Shown here: positions 1 to 7,443 of the stretch, piece after piece
Numbering within the stretch: position 1 is the stretch's first letter
Layout of the letters: every line of letters begins with the position of its first letter
Assembly: GCA_016296785.1 (NCBI GenBank)
Contig: JAEDHX010000050.1
Span: 1 to 15,317 of the forward strand
DNA from: Coprococcus sp.
Lineage (GTDB): Bacteria > Bacillota > Clostridia > Lachnospirales > Lachnospiraceae
DNA: 15,317 nucleotides
Direction of reading: 5' to 3'
Position numbers and translations under genes: made by a program
The notes under the pieces: generated by a model
Told to the model about the DNA's origin: nothing
The model's input: the letters and a program-made list of their open reading frames with translations, nothing else
The model's database searches: none

Positions 1-1
1 A

Positions 2-1204
2 ACTAATAAAACTGTTGTTTTGGGTGTAACCGGTAGTATCGCTGCATACAAGATGGCAAATGTTGCAAATATGCTGGTAAAAAAGCATGCGGATGTTCAT
101 GTAATAATGACAAATAATGCTACCAATTTTATTAATCCAATAACCTTTGAGACATTAACAGGCAATAAATGTCTTGTTGATACCTTTGACAGGAATTTTG
201 AGTTTAATGTTGAACATGTTGCACTTGCTAAAAGGGCTGATATATTCATGGTTGCTCCGGCATCAGCTAATGTTATCGGTAAGATTGCAAATGGAATAGC
301 TGATGATATGCTTACAACAACCATTATGCCTGCAAAATGTCCTAAGATAATTGTGCCTGCAATGAATACAGGTATGTTTGAGAATCCAATTGTTCAGGAT
401 AATTTAGAGAAGCTTGCTCGCTTTGGTTATGAGATTACACCTCCTGCTGAGGGATATCTTGCCTGTGGTGATACCGGCAAGGGTAAGCTTCCTGCTGAAG
501 AGCTTCTTGTTTCATATATTATGAAGCATATAGCATGTGAAAAGGATATGGCCGGACTTAATGTTCTTGTAACTGCAGGGGCAACAAGAGAAGCAATCGA
601 TCCTGTCAGATTTATTACAAATCATTCTACAGGTAAGATGGGCTATGCAATTGCAAAACAGGCAATGCTTCGTGGAGCAAATGTAACTCTTGTAACAGGA
701 AAAACGGAAATAGCGCCGCCTGATTTTGTTAATGTAGTTAACATAACATCCGCGCAGGATATGTATGATGCTGTAGTATCTGAAAGCAGAAAACAGGATA
801 TAATAATAAAGGCAGCAGCAGTGGCTGATTACAGACCTTCAGAGGTTGCAGATAATAAGATAAAGAAAAAAGATGGTGATATGAGTATCCCTCTTACAAG
901 AACAAAGGATATTCTTGCTTATCTTGGAAATCAAAAGGAAGAAGAAAAGCTTGATAACCAGATTATTTGCGGTTTTTCTATGGAGACACAGAACCTTACC
1001 ACGAACTCAAGAGAGAAGCTCATAAAGAAAAAGGTTGATGTTATTGTTGCTAATAATCTTAAAGAACAAGGTGCAGGCTTTGGTGTTGATACTAATGTAA
1101 TTACGCTTATTTCTAAGGATGATGTGTGCGAATTACCTATGATGAGTAAGGACGAATGTGCCGACAGAATTCTTACTTATATAATGGACATGAAGAAATC
1201 ATAA
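2..1204 (+). CDS. coaBC: Bifunctional phosphopantothenoylcysteine decarboxylase / phosphopantothenate-cysteine ligase (5' end cut by window)
   Basis: This cytoplasmic flavoprotein makes 4'-phosphopantetheine for coenzyme A by ligating cysteine to 4'-phosphopantothenate (CoaB) and then decarboxylating the product (CoaC). The reading frame is open from base 2 (TNKTVVLGVTGSIAAYK), so only a few N-terminal residues lie outside the window and the TTG at 20 is not the real start. Counting from the codon at 20, the CoaC half shows the flavin loop GVTGSIAAYK, the active-site His66 in EHVALAKRAD, PAMNTGMF at 113-120 and Cys149 in ACGDTGKGKL. The CoaB half starts near 180 and shows ITNHSTGKMG (Asn201) and the ADNKIKK lysine near 280, matching the cysteine-ligase active-site regions of E. 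coli Dfp. Both halves are intact, and the length is close to the usual ~400 residues. It is followed after 40 bases by the VanZ-like gene and is probably cotranscribed with it. Confidence 0.96.
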   Translation, partial: TNKTVVLGVTGSIAAYKMANVANMLVKKHADVHVIMTNNATNFINPITFETLTGNKCLVDTFDRNFEFNVEHVALAKRADIFMVAPASANVIGKIANGIADDMLTTTIMPAKCPKIIVPAMNTGMFENPIVQDNLEKLARFGYEITPPAEGYLACGDTGKGKLPAEELLVSYIMKHIACEKDMAGLNVLVTAGATREAIDPVRFITNHSTGKMGYAIAKQAMLRGANVTLVTGKTEIAPPDFVNVVNITSAQDMYDAVVSESRKQDIIIKAAAVADYRPSEVADNKIKKKDGDMSIPLTRTKDILAYLGNQKEEEKLDNQIICGFSMETQNLTTNSREKLIKKKVDVIVANNLKEQGAGFGVDTNVITLISKDDVCELPMMSKDECADRILTYIMDMKKS

Positions 1205-1244
1205 TTATCTGTAATTTGCAAATAAGAAATAGGAGAAATTAATC

Positions 1245-1712
1245 TTGATTGTAAAGAATAAAGAGAGGCTGAGAACAATTTGTTTTCTGCTTTTCATAAT
1301 ATATATAATTGCTATTGTGTATTTTCTGATATTCAGTGATATGTTTGGAAGAGCACATTATGATGTCAGACGATACAATCTTGTTCCGTTTACTGAGATA
1401 AAGAGATTTATCATATATCGAGGCGGAGCAATAGAGAATATTAGCTTTATGCTTAATATTGTGGGCAATGTCGTTGCATTTATTCCATTTGGAATGCTGA
1501 TAAGGTGGGCGAGAAATAAGAAGACAAACGCGTTAGTTGCATTATTATACTCGTTATCATTTACATTGCTAATTGAAACTATTCAGTACATAACCAAGCT
1601 TGGTGTGTTTGATGTTGATGATATAATCATGAATACATTAGGCGGAATGATTGGTTATTTATTTTATTATATAACGGCTAGGATATATAGGAGAAAGCAT
1701 GCGAAAGAATAG
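1245..1712 (+). CDS. VanZ-like family membrane protein
   Basis: This is a 155-residue integral membrane protein of the VanZ-like family. VanZ itself gives low-level teicoplanin resistance, but most chromosomal homologues have no known substrate, so no resistance role should be assumed. Hydrophobic segments lie at about 11-30, 68-87, 96-112 and 130-146. Family signatures are NIVGNVVAFIPFG (71-83), with its Asn-Gly-Asn and Pro-Phe-Gly, and ETIQYITKLGVFDVDDIIMN (111-130), with the conserved E..Q and D.DDii.N pattern. The chosen start is TTG at 1245, 8 bases after AGGAGA (1231-1236). No ATG in this frame has an equally good site before the first membrane segment. The 3' end overlaps the next gene by 14 bases, which suggests translational coupling. 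Confidence 0.88.
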   Translation: MIVKNKERLRTICFLLFIIYIIAIVYFLIFSDMFGRAHYDVRRYNLVPFTEIKRFIIYRGGAIENISFMLNIVGNVVAFIPFGMLIRWARNKKTNALVALLYSLSFTLLIETIQYITKLGVFDVDDIIMNTLGGMIGYLFYYITARIYRRKHAKE

Positions 1713-2013
1713 AAGCTTTAAGGTAGCACCCTTTGACAGTTCTACTGATACTATAATTTCATATTTCCTTGGAGGATTTAGTATTATTTTTATAATATTA
1801 TCCATAATAAAGTCGATTGTATCTAAGGGGCATGTTGAGAGAGTATATGGCGTTCTTCTTGCGTCTTCATTTGTTATGTCCATTACCGGAATAGTATTTG
1901 GGATTATTGGATATAAGGCGGAAGAGGGAAGTATGTTTGGTAAACGTATATCAATCGTCATAAGTGCTGTTGCATTTGTAATATCAGGTATATTCCTGTT
2001 AAAAGGGATGTAG
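1699..2013 (+). CDS. Small three-helix membrane protein of unknown function
   Basis: This 104-residue protein has three predicted membrane segments (about 20-40, 50-71 and 84-102), a basic N-terminus (MRKNRSFK) and a short loop, GYKAEEGSMFGKR, between helices two and three. The general form resembles small Clostridia membrane proteins catalogued as DUF6142, but that link is from memory and untested. No catalytic motif is visible. Translation starts at ATG 1699, inside the end of the VanZ-like gene, with TAGGAGA at 1689-1694 as ribosome binding site. The HD-domain gene follows 14 bases later. The overlap and tight spacing make it a real member of the left operon rather than a chance frame. Its job is unknown. 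Confidence 0.8.
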   Translation: MRKNRSFKVAPFDSSTDTIISYFLGGFSIIFIILSIIKSIVSKGHVERVYGVLLASSFVMSITGIVFGIIGYKAEEGSMFGKRISIVISAVAFVISGIFLLKGM

Positions 2014-2027
2014 AAGGAGAGGAATCG

Positions 2028-2618
2028 ATGGATGAACGTTTAGAACAACAGATTGATTTTATTCGTGAGATTGACAAGGCTAAATCAATATGGCGTCAGA
2101 CATATATATCAGATGGAACAAGACGTGAAAATGATGCAGAGCACTCGTGGCATATGGCTGTTATGGCATTTCTTCTTTCAGAGCATGCAAATAGTGATAT
2201 TGATGTCCTTAAAACAATAAAGATGATTCTTATCCATGATATTGTTGAGATAGATGCAGGTGATACATATGCTTATGATGAGAAAGCACACGAAACAAAG
2301 AAGGAAAGAGAGTGTGCTGCAGCAGACAGACTATTTGGGATTCTTCCGAAAGACCAGGGGGAATTACTCCTTTCGCTTTGGGATGAATTCGAGGCAAATG
2401 AAACACCTGAGGCACGTTTTGCCCATTCTCTTGATAATCTCCAACCGATTTTGCTTAATGATGCATCAGATGGTCTTGCATGGAGAGAGCATGGCGTTCA
2501 TTCCTCACAGATATACAAGAGAAATGAGATTACAGAGCTTGGCTCAAAGACTTTATGGAATTATGTTGATGGCTTAATTAAGAAAAATATGGATACTGGA
2601 AATATAATACGAGGTTAA
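2028..2618 (+). CDS. HD-domain phosphohydrolase (YfbR-like / HD_3 group)
   Basis: This 196-residue cytoplasmic protein belongs to the HD metal-dependent phosphohydrolases, in the group of short stand-alone enzymes related to the 5'-deoxynucleotidase YfbR (COG1896). The metal-binding pattern is complete: His39 in DAEHSWHM, His70-Asp71 in ILIHDIVEIDAGD, and Asp136 in HSLDNLQP. Glu74 and Asp76 after the HD pair also fit the family. The likely reaction is removal of phosphate from a nucleotide or similar phosphoester, but the true substrate cannot be read from the sequence. The start is ATG 2028, with AAGGAGAGG at 2014-2022. The next gene begins 4 bases after its stop, so the two are almost certainly cotranscribed. 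The length is normal for the group and no key residue is missing. Confidence 0.88.
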   Translation: MDERLEQQIDFIREIDKAKSIWRQTYISDGTRRENDAEHSWHMAVMAFLLSEHANSDIDVLKTIKMILIHDIVEIDAGDTYAYDEKAHETKKERECAAADRLFGILPKDQGELLLSLWDEFEANETPEARFAHSLDNLQPILLNDASDGLAWREHGVHSSQIYKRNEITELGSKTLWNYVDGLIKKNMDTGNIIRG

Positions 2619-2622
2619 CATA

Positions 2623-4791
2623 ATGAATTATTATAAGGATTTTATAATGGAATATGAAGATATAGAAGAGCGTTATGAATTAATGCTTGAGAGAATCAGA
2701 CAGATTAAGAACGAAGAGCTTGTTCCGGATTTTGTTCGTTATTATTTTGTATCTACTGCAGAATTCATTGAAATGATTGATGAAGTTGTGCAGGCTGTAA
2801 AATCAGATAAGCTGTCCGAAATGACACAGGATGAGCTTGCAGATATAAATTGCAGATTATATAAGGATATAATAGGTGATGCATATAAGAATAGCTATGC
2901 AAATTATGAGTATTCATATAGCAAGATGAAATCATATAATGATCAAGCTGATAAACAGGATAATGCACCGGATAATGTACAGGATAATGCACAGGATATT
3001 GTACAAGTAGATAATGAAATTCTCGAGATTTCACAGCTGTTAACCTTCTTATATAACGAAATAAGAGGCATGATTGCTTATGCATTTGAAGGAAGAATAG
3101 TTGACATAACTTTGTTTGCAGAGCTCTTTGTTGAGATATATTTACTTTGCCACGAGAAGGTATCGGCTAAGGCTATAAAGGAAGCCATTTATTATTTTGA
3201 AAATGATTATGCAGAATATTTCATGGGTTATCGTATAAAGCAGCAGCTTGAACCTGAATTATCATTTGCAACTGATATCATTATGAATAGTGATTTGAAT
3301 GATTTGTCATATCTTTATCAATATGGTGAGTATATAGGTGTTAATGAGATAAAAACAGCCAAATTCCTGAACTCGCTGCCACAAGAAGAAATTGATAAGA
3401 TGGCAGCTACGTATACAGAGGGATTTAGAAGAGGCTTTATTGCTGCGCGTATTGATATGAGCAGTAAGAAAACTGTTAATATCAGGTATTCAATCGGTCA
3501 GGAGAGAATTGTTAGAGCTGCGATATTACAGTTTAAGGATATGGGACTTATGCCGCTTTGCTTCAGATATGCGGTTAACAGAATAAACAGAAGACTTATT
3601 CACAGAATAGGATATGTTTCAACATCTCCTAATAAGCAGCTAGATTACGATCATCGTATGGATGAAGCCTTGTTTTTAGACAAGAAGCTGATAGAAAGAA
3701 AACTTGAGATTCTTAAGCAGATATATAAGAACCATGAGTATTTAGCATCAGTATATGCAGGACCTGCCTGTATCGATATATTTGGAGAAACACCGTTTGA
3801 GCCGGCTGCATCTTCATTTGCACCTGTTTTATCAAAAAAACAGCAGGAGATAACAGTTTCTTATTCTAATGCAAGTGCGCAGATTGTGAATGATTATATT
3901 CCAAGAGATAAATACAGCTTTACCATTATAGCTTATCCTGTACCTGAGATAGGAGATAACTTTGAGGAGATTTTTAGTGAGACTGTAAAGATTAATACTT
4001 TAGATAATGATTTGTACAGAAATATTCAGCAGTCAATTATTGACGAGCTTGATAAGGCATGTAAGGTTCGTGTTGTTGGAAGGGGAGATAATAAAACAGA
4101 CATAACTGTAATGATGCATAGATTAGATAATCCTGAATCAGAAACAAACTTTGAGAATTGTGTTGCTGACGTTAATATTCCGGTAGGAGAGGTATTTACT
4201 TCACCACAGCTTACAGGGACAGAGGGTGTTCTTAATGTAAGCGAGGTATATCTTGATGACCTTAAGTATGTTGATTTGAAGCTGACCTTTAAGGATGGCA
4301 GGGTTTCGGATTATACATGCAGTAATTTTGAAAATGAAGAAGATAATATCAATTATATTAAAGAGAATCTTCTTATGGGAAGAGATACTCTTCCTATTGG
4401 AGAATTTGCAATAGGAACAAATACGACTGCATATGTAATTGCAAATAAATATAATATTGTATATAAGCTTCCTATTCTTATAGTTGAGAAGATGGGACCT
4501 CATTTTGCTGTTGGTGATACCTGTTACAGTATGAGTGAAGAGAACAGATTGTATAATCCTGATGGCAAGGAAATAGTAGCTAAGGATAATGAATGTTCAC
4601 GCCTTAGAGATGAAGATATGTCAAAGGCATATTTCAATTGCCATACTGATATTACAATTCCATATGATGAAATAGGCGGAATCTATTCAATTCATCATGA
4701 TGGCACAGAAGTTCCAATAATTATTGATGGAAGATTTGTGCTTGCCGGAACAGAGAAGCTAAATGAACCATTTGAGAATATTTCAGAATAA
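2623..4791 (+). CDS. M29-family (aminopeptidase T/AmpS-like) metallopeptidase with long N-terminal extension
   Basis: The C-terminal part of this 722-residue protein matches M29 aminopeptidases, which use two metal ions to remove N-terminal residues from peptides. The expected ligands, compared from memory with Thermus AmpT, are all present in order: Glu523 in NIPVGEVFTSP, Glu594 in LPIGEFAIGTN, His627 in KMGPHFAVGD, Tyr635, and His674/Asp676 in NCHTDITIP. M29-like sequence seems to begin near residue 260 (MSSKKTVNIRY, then LDKKLIERKLEILKQIY). Family members are usually ~410 residues, so about 250 N-terminal residues are extra. That part is acidic and helical-looking and carries a QDNA/PDNV tetrapeptide repeat at 112-127. 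No signal peptide is visible, so it should act in the cytoplasm. The ATG is 4 bases after the HD gene, with GAGG at 2611-2614. It is the last gene of the operon and is followed by a terminator. Confidence 0.8.
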   Translation: MNYYKDFIMEYEDIEERYELMLERIRQIKNEELVPDFVRYYFVSTAEFIEMIDEVVQAVKSDKLSEMTQDELADINCRLYKDIIGDAYKNSYANYEYSYSKMKSYNDQADKQDNAPDNVQDNAQDIVQVDNEILEISQLLTFLYNEIRGMIAYAFEGRIVDITLFAELFVEIYLLCHEKVSAKAIKEAIYYFENDYAEYFMGYRIKQQLEPELSFATDIIMNSDLNDLSYLYQYGEYIGVNEIKTAKFLNSLPQEEIDKMAATYTEGFRRGFIAARIDMSSKKTVNIRYSIGQERIVRAAILQFKDMGLMPLCFRYAVNRINRRLIHRIGYVSTSPNKQLDYDHRMDEALFLDKKLIERKLEILKQIYKNHEYLASVYAGPACIDIFGETPFEPAASSFAPVLSKKQQEITVSYSNASAQIVNDYIPRDKYSFTIIAYPVPEIGDNFEEIFSETVKINTLDNDLYRNIQQSIIDELDKACKVRVVGRGDNKTDITVMMHRLDNPESETNFENCVADVNIPVGEVFTSPQLTGTEGVLNVSEVYLDDLKYVDLKLTFKDGRVSDYTCSNFENEEDNINYIKENLLMGRDTLPIGEFAIGTNTTAYVIANKYNIVYKLPILIVEKMGPHFAVGDTCYSMSEENRLYNPDGKEIVAKDNECSRLRDEDMSKAYFNCHTDITIPYDEIGGIYSIHHDGTEVPIIIDGRFVLAGTEKLNEPFENISE
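2956..3003 (+). repeat. Four 12-bp tandem units inside the M29 gene
   Basis: Four consecutive 12-base units (2956-2967, 2968-2979, 2980-2991, 2992-3003) follow the pattern CAGGATAATGCA / CCGGATAATGTA. They encode QDNA-PDNV-QDNA-QDIV. The unit keeps the frame, so copy-number change would lengthen or shorten an acidic linker without breaking the protein. Confidence 0.85.
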
Positions 4792-4823
4792 AAAGACTAA
4801 ACAATAATAATATATAGAAATAC

Positions 4824-4883
4824 AAAAAAGAGACTTTCAAAACAATACTTTTGCAGATAGTATTGTATGATAGTCTCTTTTTT
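4824..4883. terminator. Bidirectional terminator between convergent genes
   Basis: A 12-bp perfect outer stem (AAAAAAGAGACT at 4824-4835 with AGTCTCTTTTTT at 4872-4883) encloses an 8-bp inner stem (ACAATACT at 4842-4849 with AGTATTGT at 4859-4866). The run of T after the stem on either strand lets it stop both the M29 operon from the left and the GGDEF gene from the right. Confidence 0.85.
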
Positions 4884-4897
4884 ATAGGGTATAAATG

Positions 4898-7210
4898 TTA
4901 TTTTATTACTGACATACGTTTGTAACGCTTGTTGGAATAGAGTGAGTTATCAGCCTGAGACAGAAGATCTTCAATCTTAGTTTCCATACCGCATACAAAC
5001 TCTGACACACCAACACTCATTTCAATGAAATATGGCTTGCCGCAATTATCATTAAGTTCATCAGAGAGCTCATTAATTCTGTCCTGAACATATGTAATAA
5101 ACTCAGTATCATCAACAAAGGCGAAGCAGACAAATTCGTCGCCGCCGATTCTGCCGATGATATCATCAGCACGGAAGCTGTTTGACAGGATATTTGCAAT
5201 ATTGCGAAGTGCAAAGTCACCATCCTTATGACCGAATTTATCATTTACAACCTTTAATGAATCCATGTCGGCAAATAAGAGCATAGCCTTTCTGTCTCTG
5301 TTTGATGGCATGTTAATAAGAAATTCAACCTTCTCCATAAAACCACGCCTGTTATTGACACCTGTTAATTCATCTGAAGTTGACAGGTGGTTTAATAACT
5401 CATTTTTTTCATGAATCTCATTAAGAGACATCTTTAGCTGCTCTTGAATAGTAGTTTGTTCATCAAGCAAATCCATGTATTTGAGGGATGCACCAAGCTG
5501 AAGACTGGTTGCATATATATGCTTAAAATTTGATACATTAGTATTACAAATAAACAGACCATGATGCTGTTCATATGTAAATATAGGAACAATTATTGAT
5601 GTGAAACGTTCCGGATAATATGTATACTCATTATCAAATATTTCAGAAGAAGAGATGCGTCTTGCTTCTCCCTGTAATACACCCTTACCGTTAGCATTGC
5701 TATATGCCTGAAGGAAGAGAGTATTAGGAATAAGCCAGCTGCCATCCTCGTTTATCTGGATATTATCATCATATGTGTATATATAGCTGGCATCAAAGCC
5801 AAGCTTTATAAGCTTGTTTAAGATAAGAGAATATGTCTTATCAATATCACGGCCATAAGTAAGAGTGTCTCTGGTTATATAGATTGAAGACCATGAATTC
5901 ATCTTATTATCATTAATCTCTGTATATAATGTAGACGAAAAGTATAAGGAGATAGTACTTGAAATATATGAATATAACTGGTTATACTCAAGCAGCTTCT
6001 CTGGATTTGTCTCAATTATTCTAAATAATGATGTGAGCTTCTTGAAAACATAAGAAATCTTTGGTACAGAGAAAAATGATGTAACCTCAGAGTGTAAAAG
6101 CTCATTTACATTATCAATGATTCTTGCTCTTGGATAATCTACTGGGTCAGGAAGCGTAGCAATAGCAGATATATCTTCAAATATTGGATTAATCTTCTCG
6201 TAAACCATATCTGCATAGAAGGAGTCCTTAATATCACTCAAAAGAACTCTGTCTAGTGCCTCGACAATTTCGCTTGCAGGAAGATATGGAATAGACTTTA
6301 TCTTGGCAAATGCAACCTCTTCATTACTATAATGATCACAGTTACATGATTGTCTTTGGATAAAGCGTGATTCAAAGACAAGTGAATCTACGTTCCCTGT
6401 TGTACATAGTGATACAGCAGAGTAGATTGATTTGTAACCAAGATCACATGAGTTAGAATTCACAGTTGAAAGTGGTGGGTCAAGAATAACACTAGCGGGA
6501 GAATCATCAAAACCAATTACACTAATTTCCTCACCTATCTTGATTCCTCTGCGCTTAAGCTCGGTATAACCACCAATAGCCATCTGGTCATTAGCAAATA
6601 CAATGGCATCCGCATCAGGATTATTATCAAGAAGTGTTGAAACGATATCAGTAGTATATTCTGACATGTCACCATAAACAATCATGTTATCGTCTATAGG
6701 CAAGTTGTTCTCATTCATTACGCGACGATATATATCAAGACGCTGCATAGCGTCAGCATTAGTAGTTCTGCCGCTGACAAAGCATATATGTTTTCTATTA
6801 TGCTCGGTAATAAGGTGATTAATTGCAGTCTCAAGTCCTTTAGTACTGTCGGTACGAAGACAAGGGTATCCCGGAATCTCTGTATCAAGAGTAATAATTG
6901 GAATATCCTTGAAGTTTGATAAGAAATCAGACAGGTTCTGCTGGGATAAGAAAGGTGCAATTACACCAACAATAATAATGATGGCATCTAAGGAATCCTT
7001 ATTAGCATAGTAATATATGGAGTTGTACTGGTAATCATAAAGCTGGTTTTCCGGATCGTTAAATGATGAATTCAAAAACATTCCCGGGAAGATTATCAGA
7101 TTGATATCGAGCTCTTTAGCAGCATGCTCAGCACCCTTGCATATCTCGTAAGCATATTCATTATCAAGATGGCCTGTAAAAATACCTATATTTAATCTGT
7201 TATTTGTCAT
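4898..7210 (-). CDS. LacI-type ligand-binding sensor / GAF-like / GGDEF diguanylate cyclase
   Basis: This 770-residue signalling protein probably makes cyclic di-GMP from GTP in response to a small ligand. Residues ~5-288 match the effector domain of LacI-type regulators (NIGIFTGHLDNEYAYEI at the start, IVFANDQMAIGGYTELKRRG, ISVIGFDDSP), but there is no helix-turn-helix before it. Residues ~430-590 look GAF-like, and ~590-612 form a signalling helix (DEQTTIQEQLKMSLNEIHEK). The cyclase follows: LTGVNNRRGF, DMDSLKVVNDKFGH, GGDEF at 689-693 and an RxxD product-inhibition site at 680-683. All catalytic signatures are intact. No EAL domain, signal peptide or membrane helix is visible, so it should sense a cytoplasmic ligand, likely a sugar or nucleoside by family analogy. 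The start ATG at 7210 has AGGAGT 5 bases before it. It is monocistronic, with its own promoter and terminator. Confidence 0.9.
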   Translation of the reverse strand: MTNNRLNIGIFTGHLDNEYAYEICKGAEHAAKELDINLIIFPGMFLNSSFNDPENQLYDYQYNSIYYYANKDSLDAIIIIVGVIAPFLSQQNLSDFLSNFKDIPIITLDTEIPGYPCLRTDSTKGLETAINHLITEHNRKHICFVSGRTTNADAMQRLDIYRRVMNENNLPIDDNMIVYGDMSEYTTDIVSTLLDNNPDADAIVFANDQMAIGGYTELKRRGIKIGEEISVIGFDDSPASVILDPPLSTVNSNSCDLGYKSIYSAVSLCTTGNVDSLVFESRFIQRQSCNCDHYSNEEVAFAKIKSIPYLPASEIVEALDRVLLSDIKDSFYADMVYEKINPIFEDISAIATLPDPVDYPRARIIDNVNELLHSEVTSFFSVPKISYVFKKLTSLFRIIETNPEKLLEYNQLYSYISSTISLYFSSTLYTEINDNKMNSWSSIYITRDTLTYGRDIDKTYSLILNKLIKLGFDASYIYTYDDNIQINEDGSWLIPNTLFLQAYSNANGKGVLQGEARRISSSEIFDNEYTYYPERFTSIIVPIFTYEQHHGLFICNTNVSNFKHIYATSLQLGASLKYMDLLDEQTTIQEQLKMSLNEIHEKNELLNHLSTSDELTGVNNRRGFMEKVEFLINMPSNRDRKAMLLFADMDSLKVVNDKFGHKDGDFALRNIANILSNSFRADDIIGRIGGDEFVCFAFVDDTEFITYVQDRINELSDELNDNCGKPYFIEMSVGVSEFVCGMETKIEDLLSQADNSLYSNKRYKRMSVIK

Positions 7211-7271
7211 ATATTACTCCTATATATTGATCCTAATAAAACTAGATAGTGATTAACAAAAAATATAAACA

Positions 7272-7300
7272 ATTATAGCATATTCTGTATTCATTATCAA
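7272..7300 (-). promoter_or_regulatory. Promoter of the GGDEF sensor gene
   Basis: On the minus strand there is a -35 TTGATA (7295-7300), a 17-base spacer and a -10 TATAAT (7272-7277), preceded by TGC to give an extended -10. The predicted start near 7265 gives a leader of about 55 bases. Eleven of twelve consensus positions match. Confidence 0.8.
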
Positions 7301-7308
7301 ATTAATAT

Positions 7309-7356
7309 TATAAAGATTATGCTATAAAGTTATAAAGATTATGCTACAAAGATTAT
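7309..7356 (+). repeat. Direct repeats between the divergent promoters
   Basis: The 16-mer TATAAAGATTATGCTA occurs perfectly at 7309-7324 and 7331-7346, 22 bases apart (about two helical turns). A shortened third copy, TACAAAGATTAT, runs at 7345-7356. A 10-base inverted copy, TTATAGCATA, sits at 7273-7282 over the minus-strand -10 and is complementary to 7318-7327. The layout suits a regulator binding between the two promoters, but the repeats also resemble extended -10 elements, so function is inferred only. Confidence 0.6.
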
Positions 7357-7371
7357 TTACAATTTACAAGC

Positions 7372-7400
7372 TTTACAAAGTCCTGCTAATAACTTATAAT
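7372..7400 (+). promoter_or_regulatory. Promoter of the purMND operon
   Basis: A -35 TTTACA (7372-7377), a 17-base spacer and a perfect -10 TATAAT (7395-7400) lie ahead of purM. Transcription would start near 7407, leaving a leader of about 37 bases, too short for a purine riboswitch. No sequence like the Bacillus PurR box is apparent. Confidence 0.8.
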
Positions 7401-7443
7401 TTACACGAATGAGAAATTAAACATTACCTAGGAGGATATAAAA

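Noticed and set aside
20..1204. TTG at 20 as the start of coaBC
   Set aside because: The frame is open to the window edge and the upstream residues match the conserved N-terminus, so the true start lies outside.
2254..2577. 107-codon open frame inside the HD-domain gene, same strand
   Set aside because: It lies wholly within a gene with complete HD motifs, lacks a good ribosome binding site and encodes no recognisable protein.
2765..3085. 106-codon minus-strand frame with a repeated YPVH pattern
   Set aside because: The repeat is only the reverse reading of the 12-bp tandem repeat in the M29 gene.
7309..7356. CRISPR array or replication iterons
   Set aside because: There are only two full copies with 6 bases between them, no uniform spacers, and no cas or replication genes. 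A control-region role fits better.
7211..7443. Purine riboswitch or PurR box upstream of purM
   Set aside because: The leader after the predicted start is only about 37 bases, and neither the aptamer core nor a PurR-like motif is visible.
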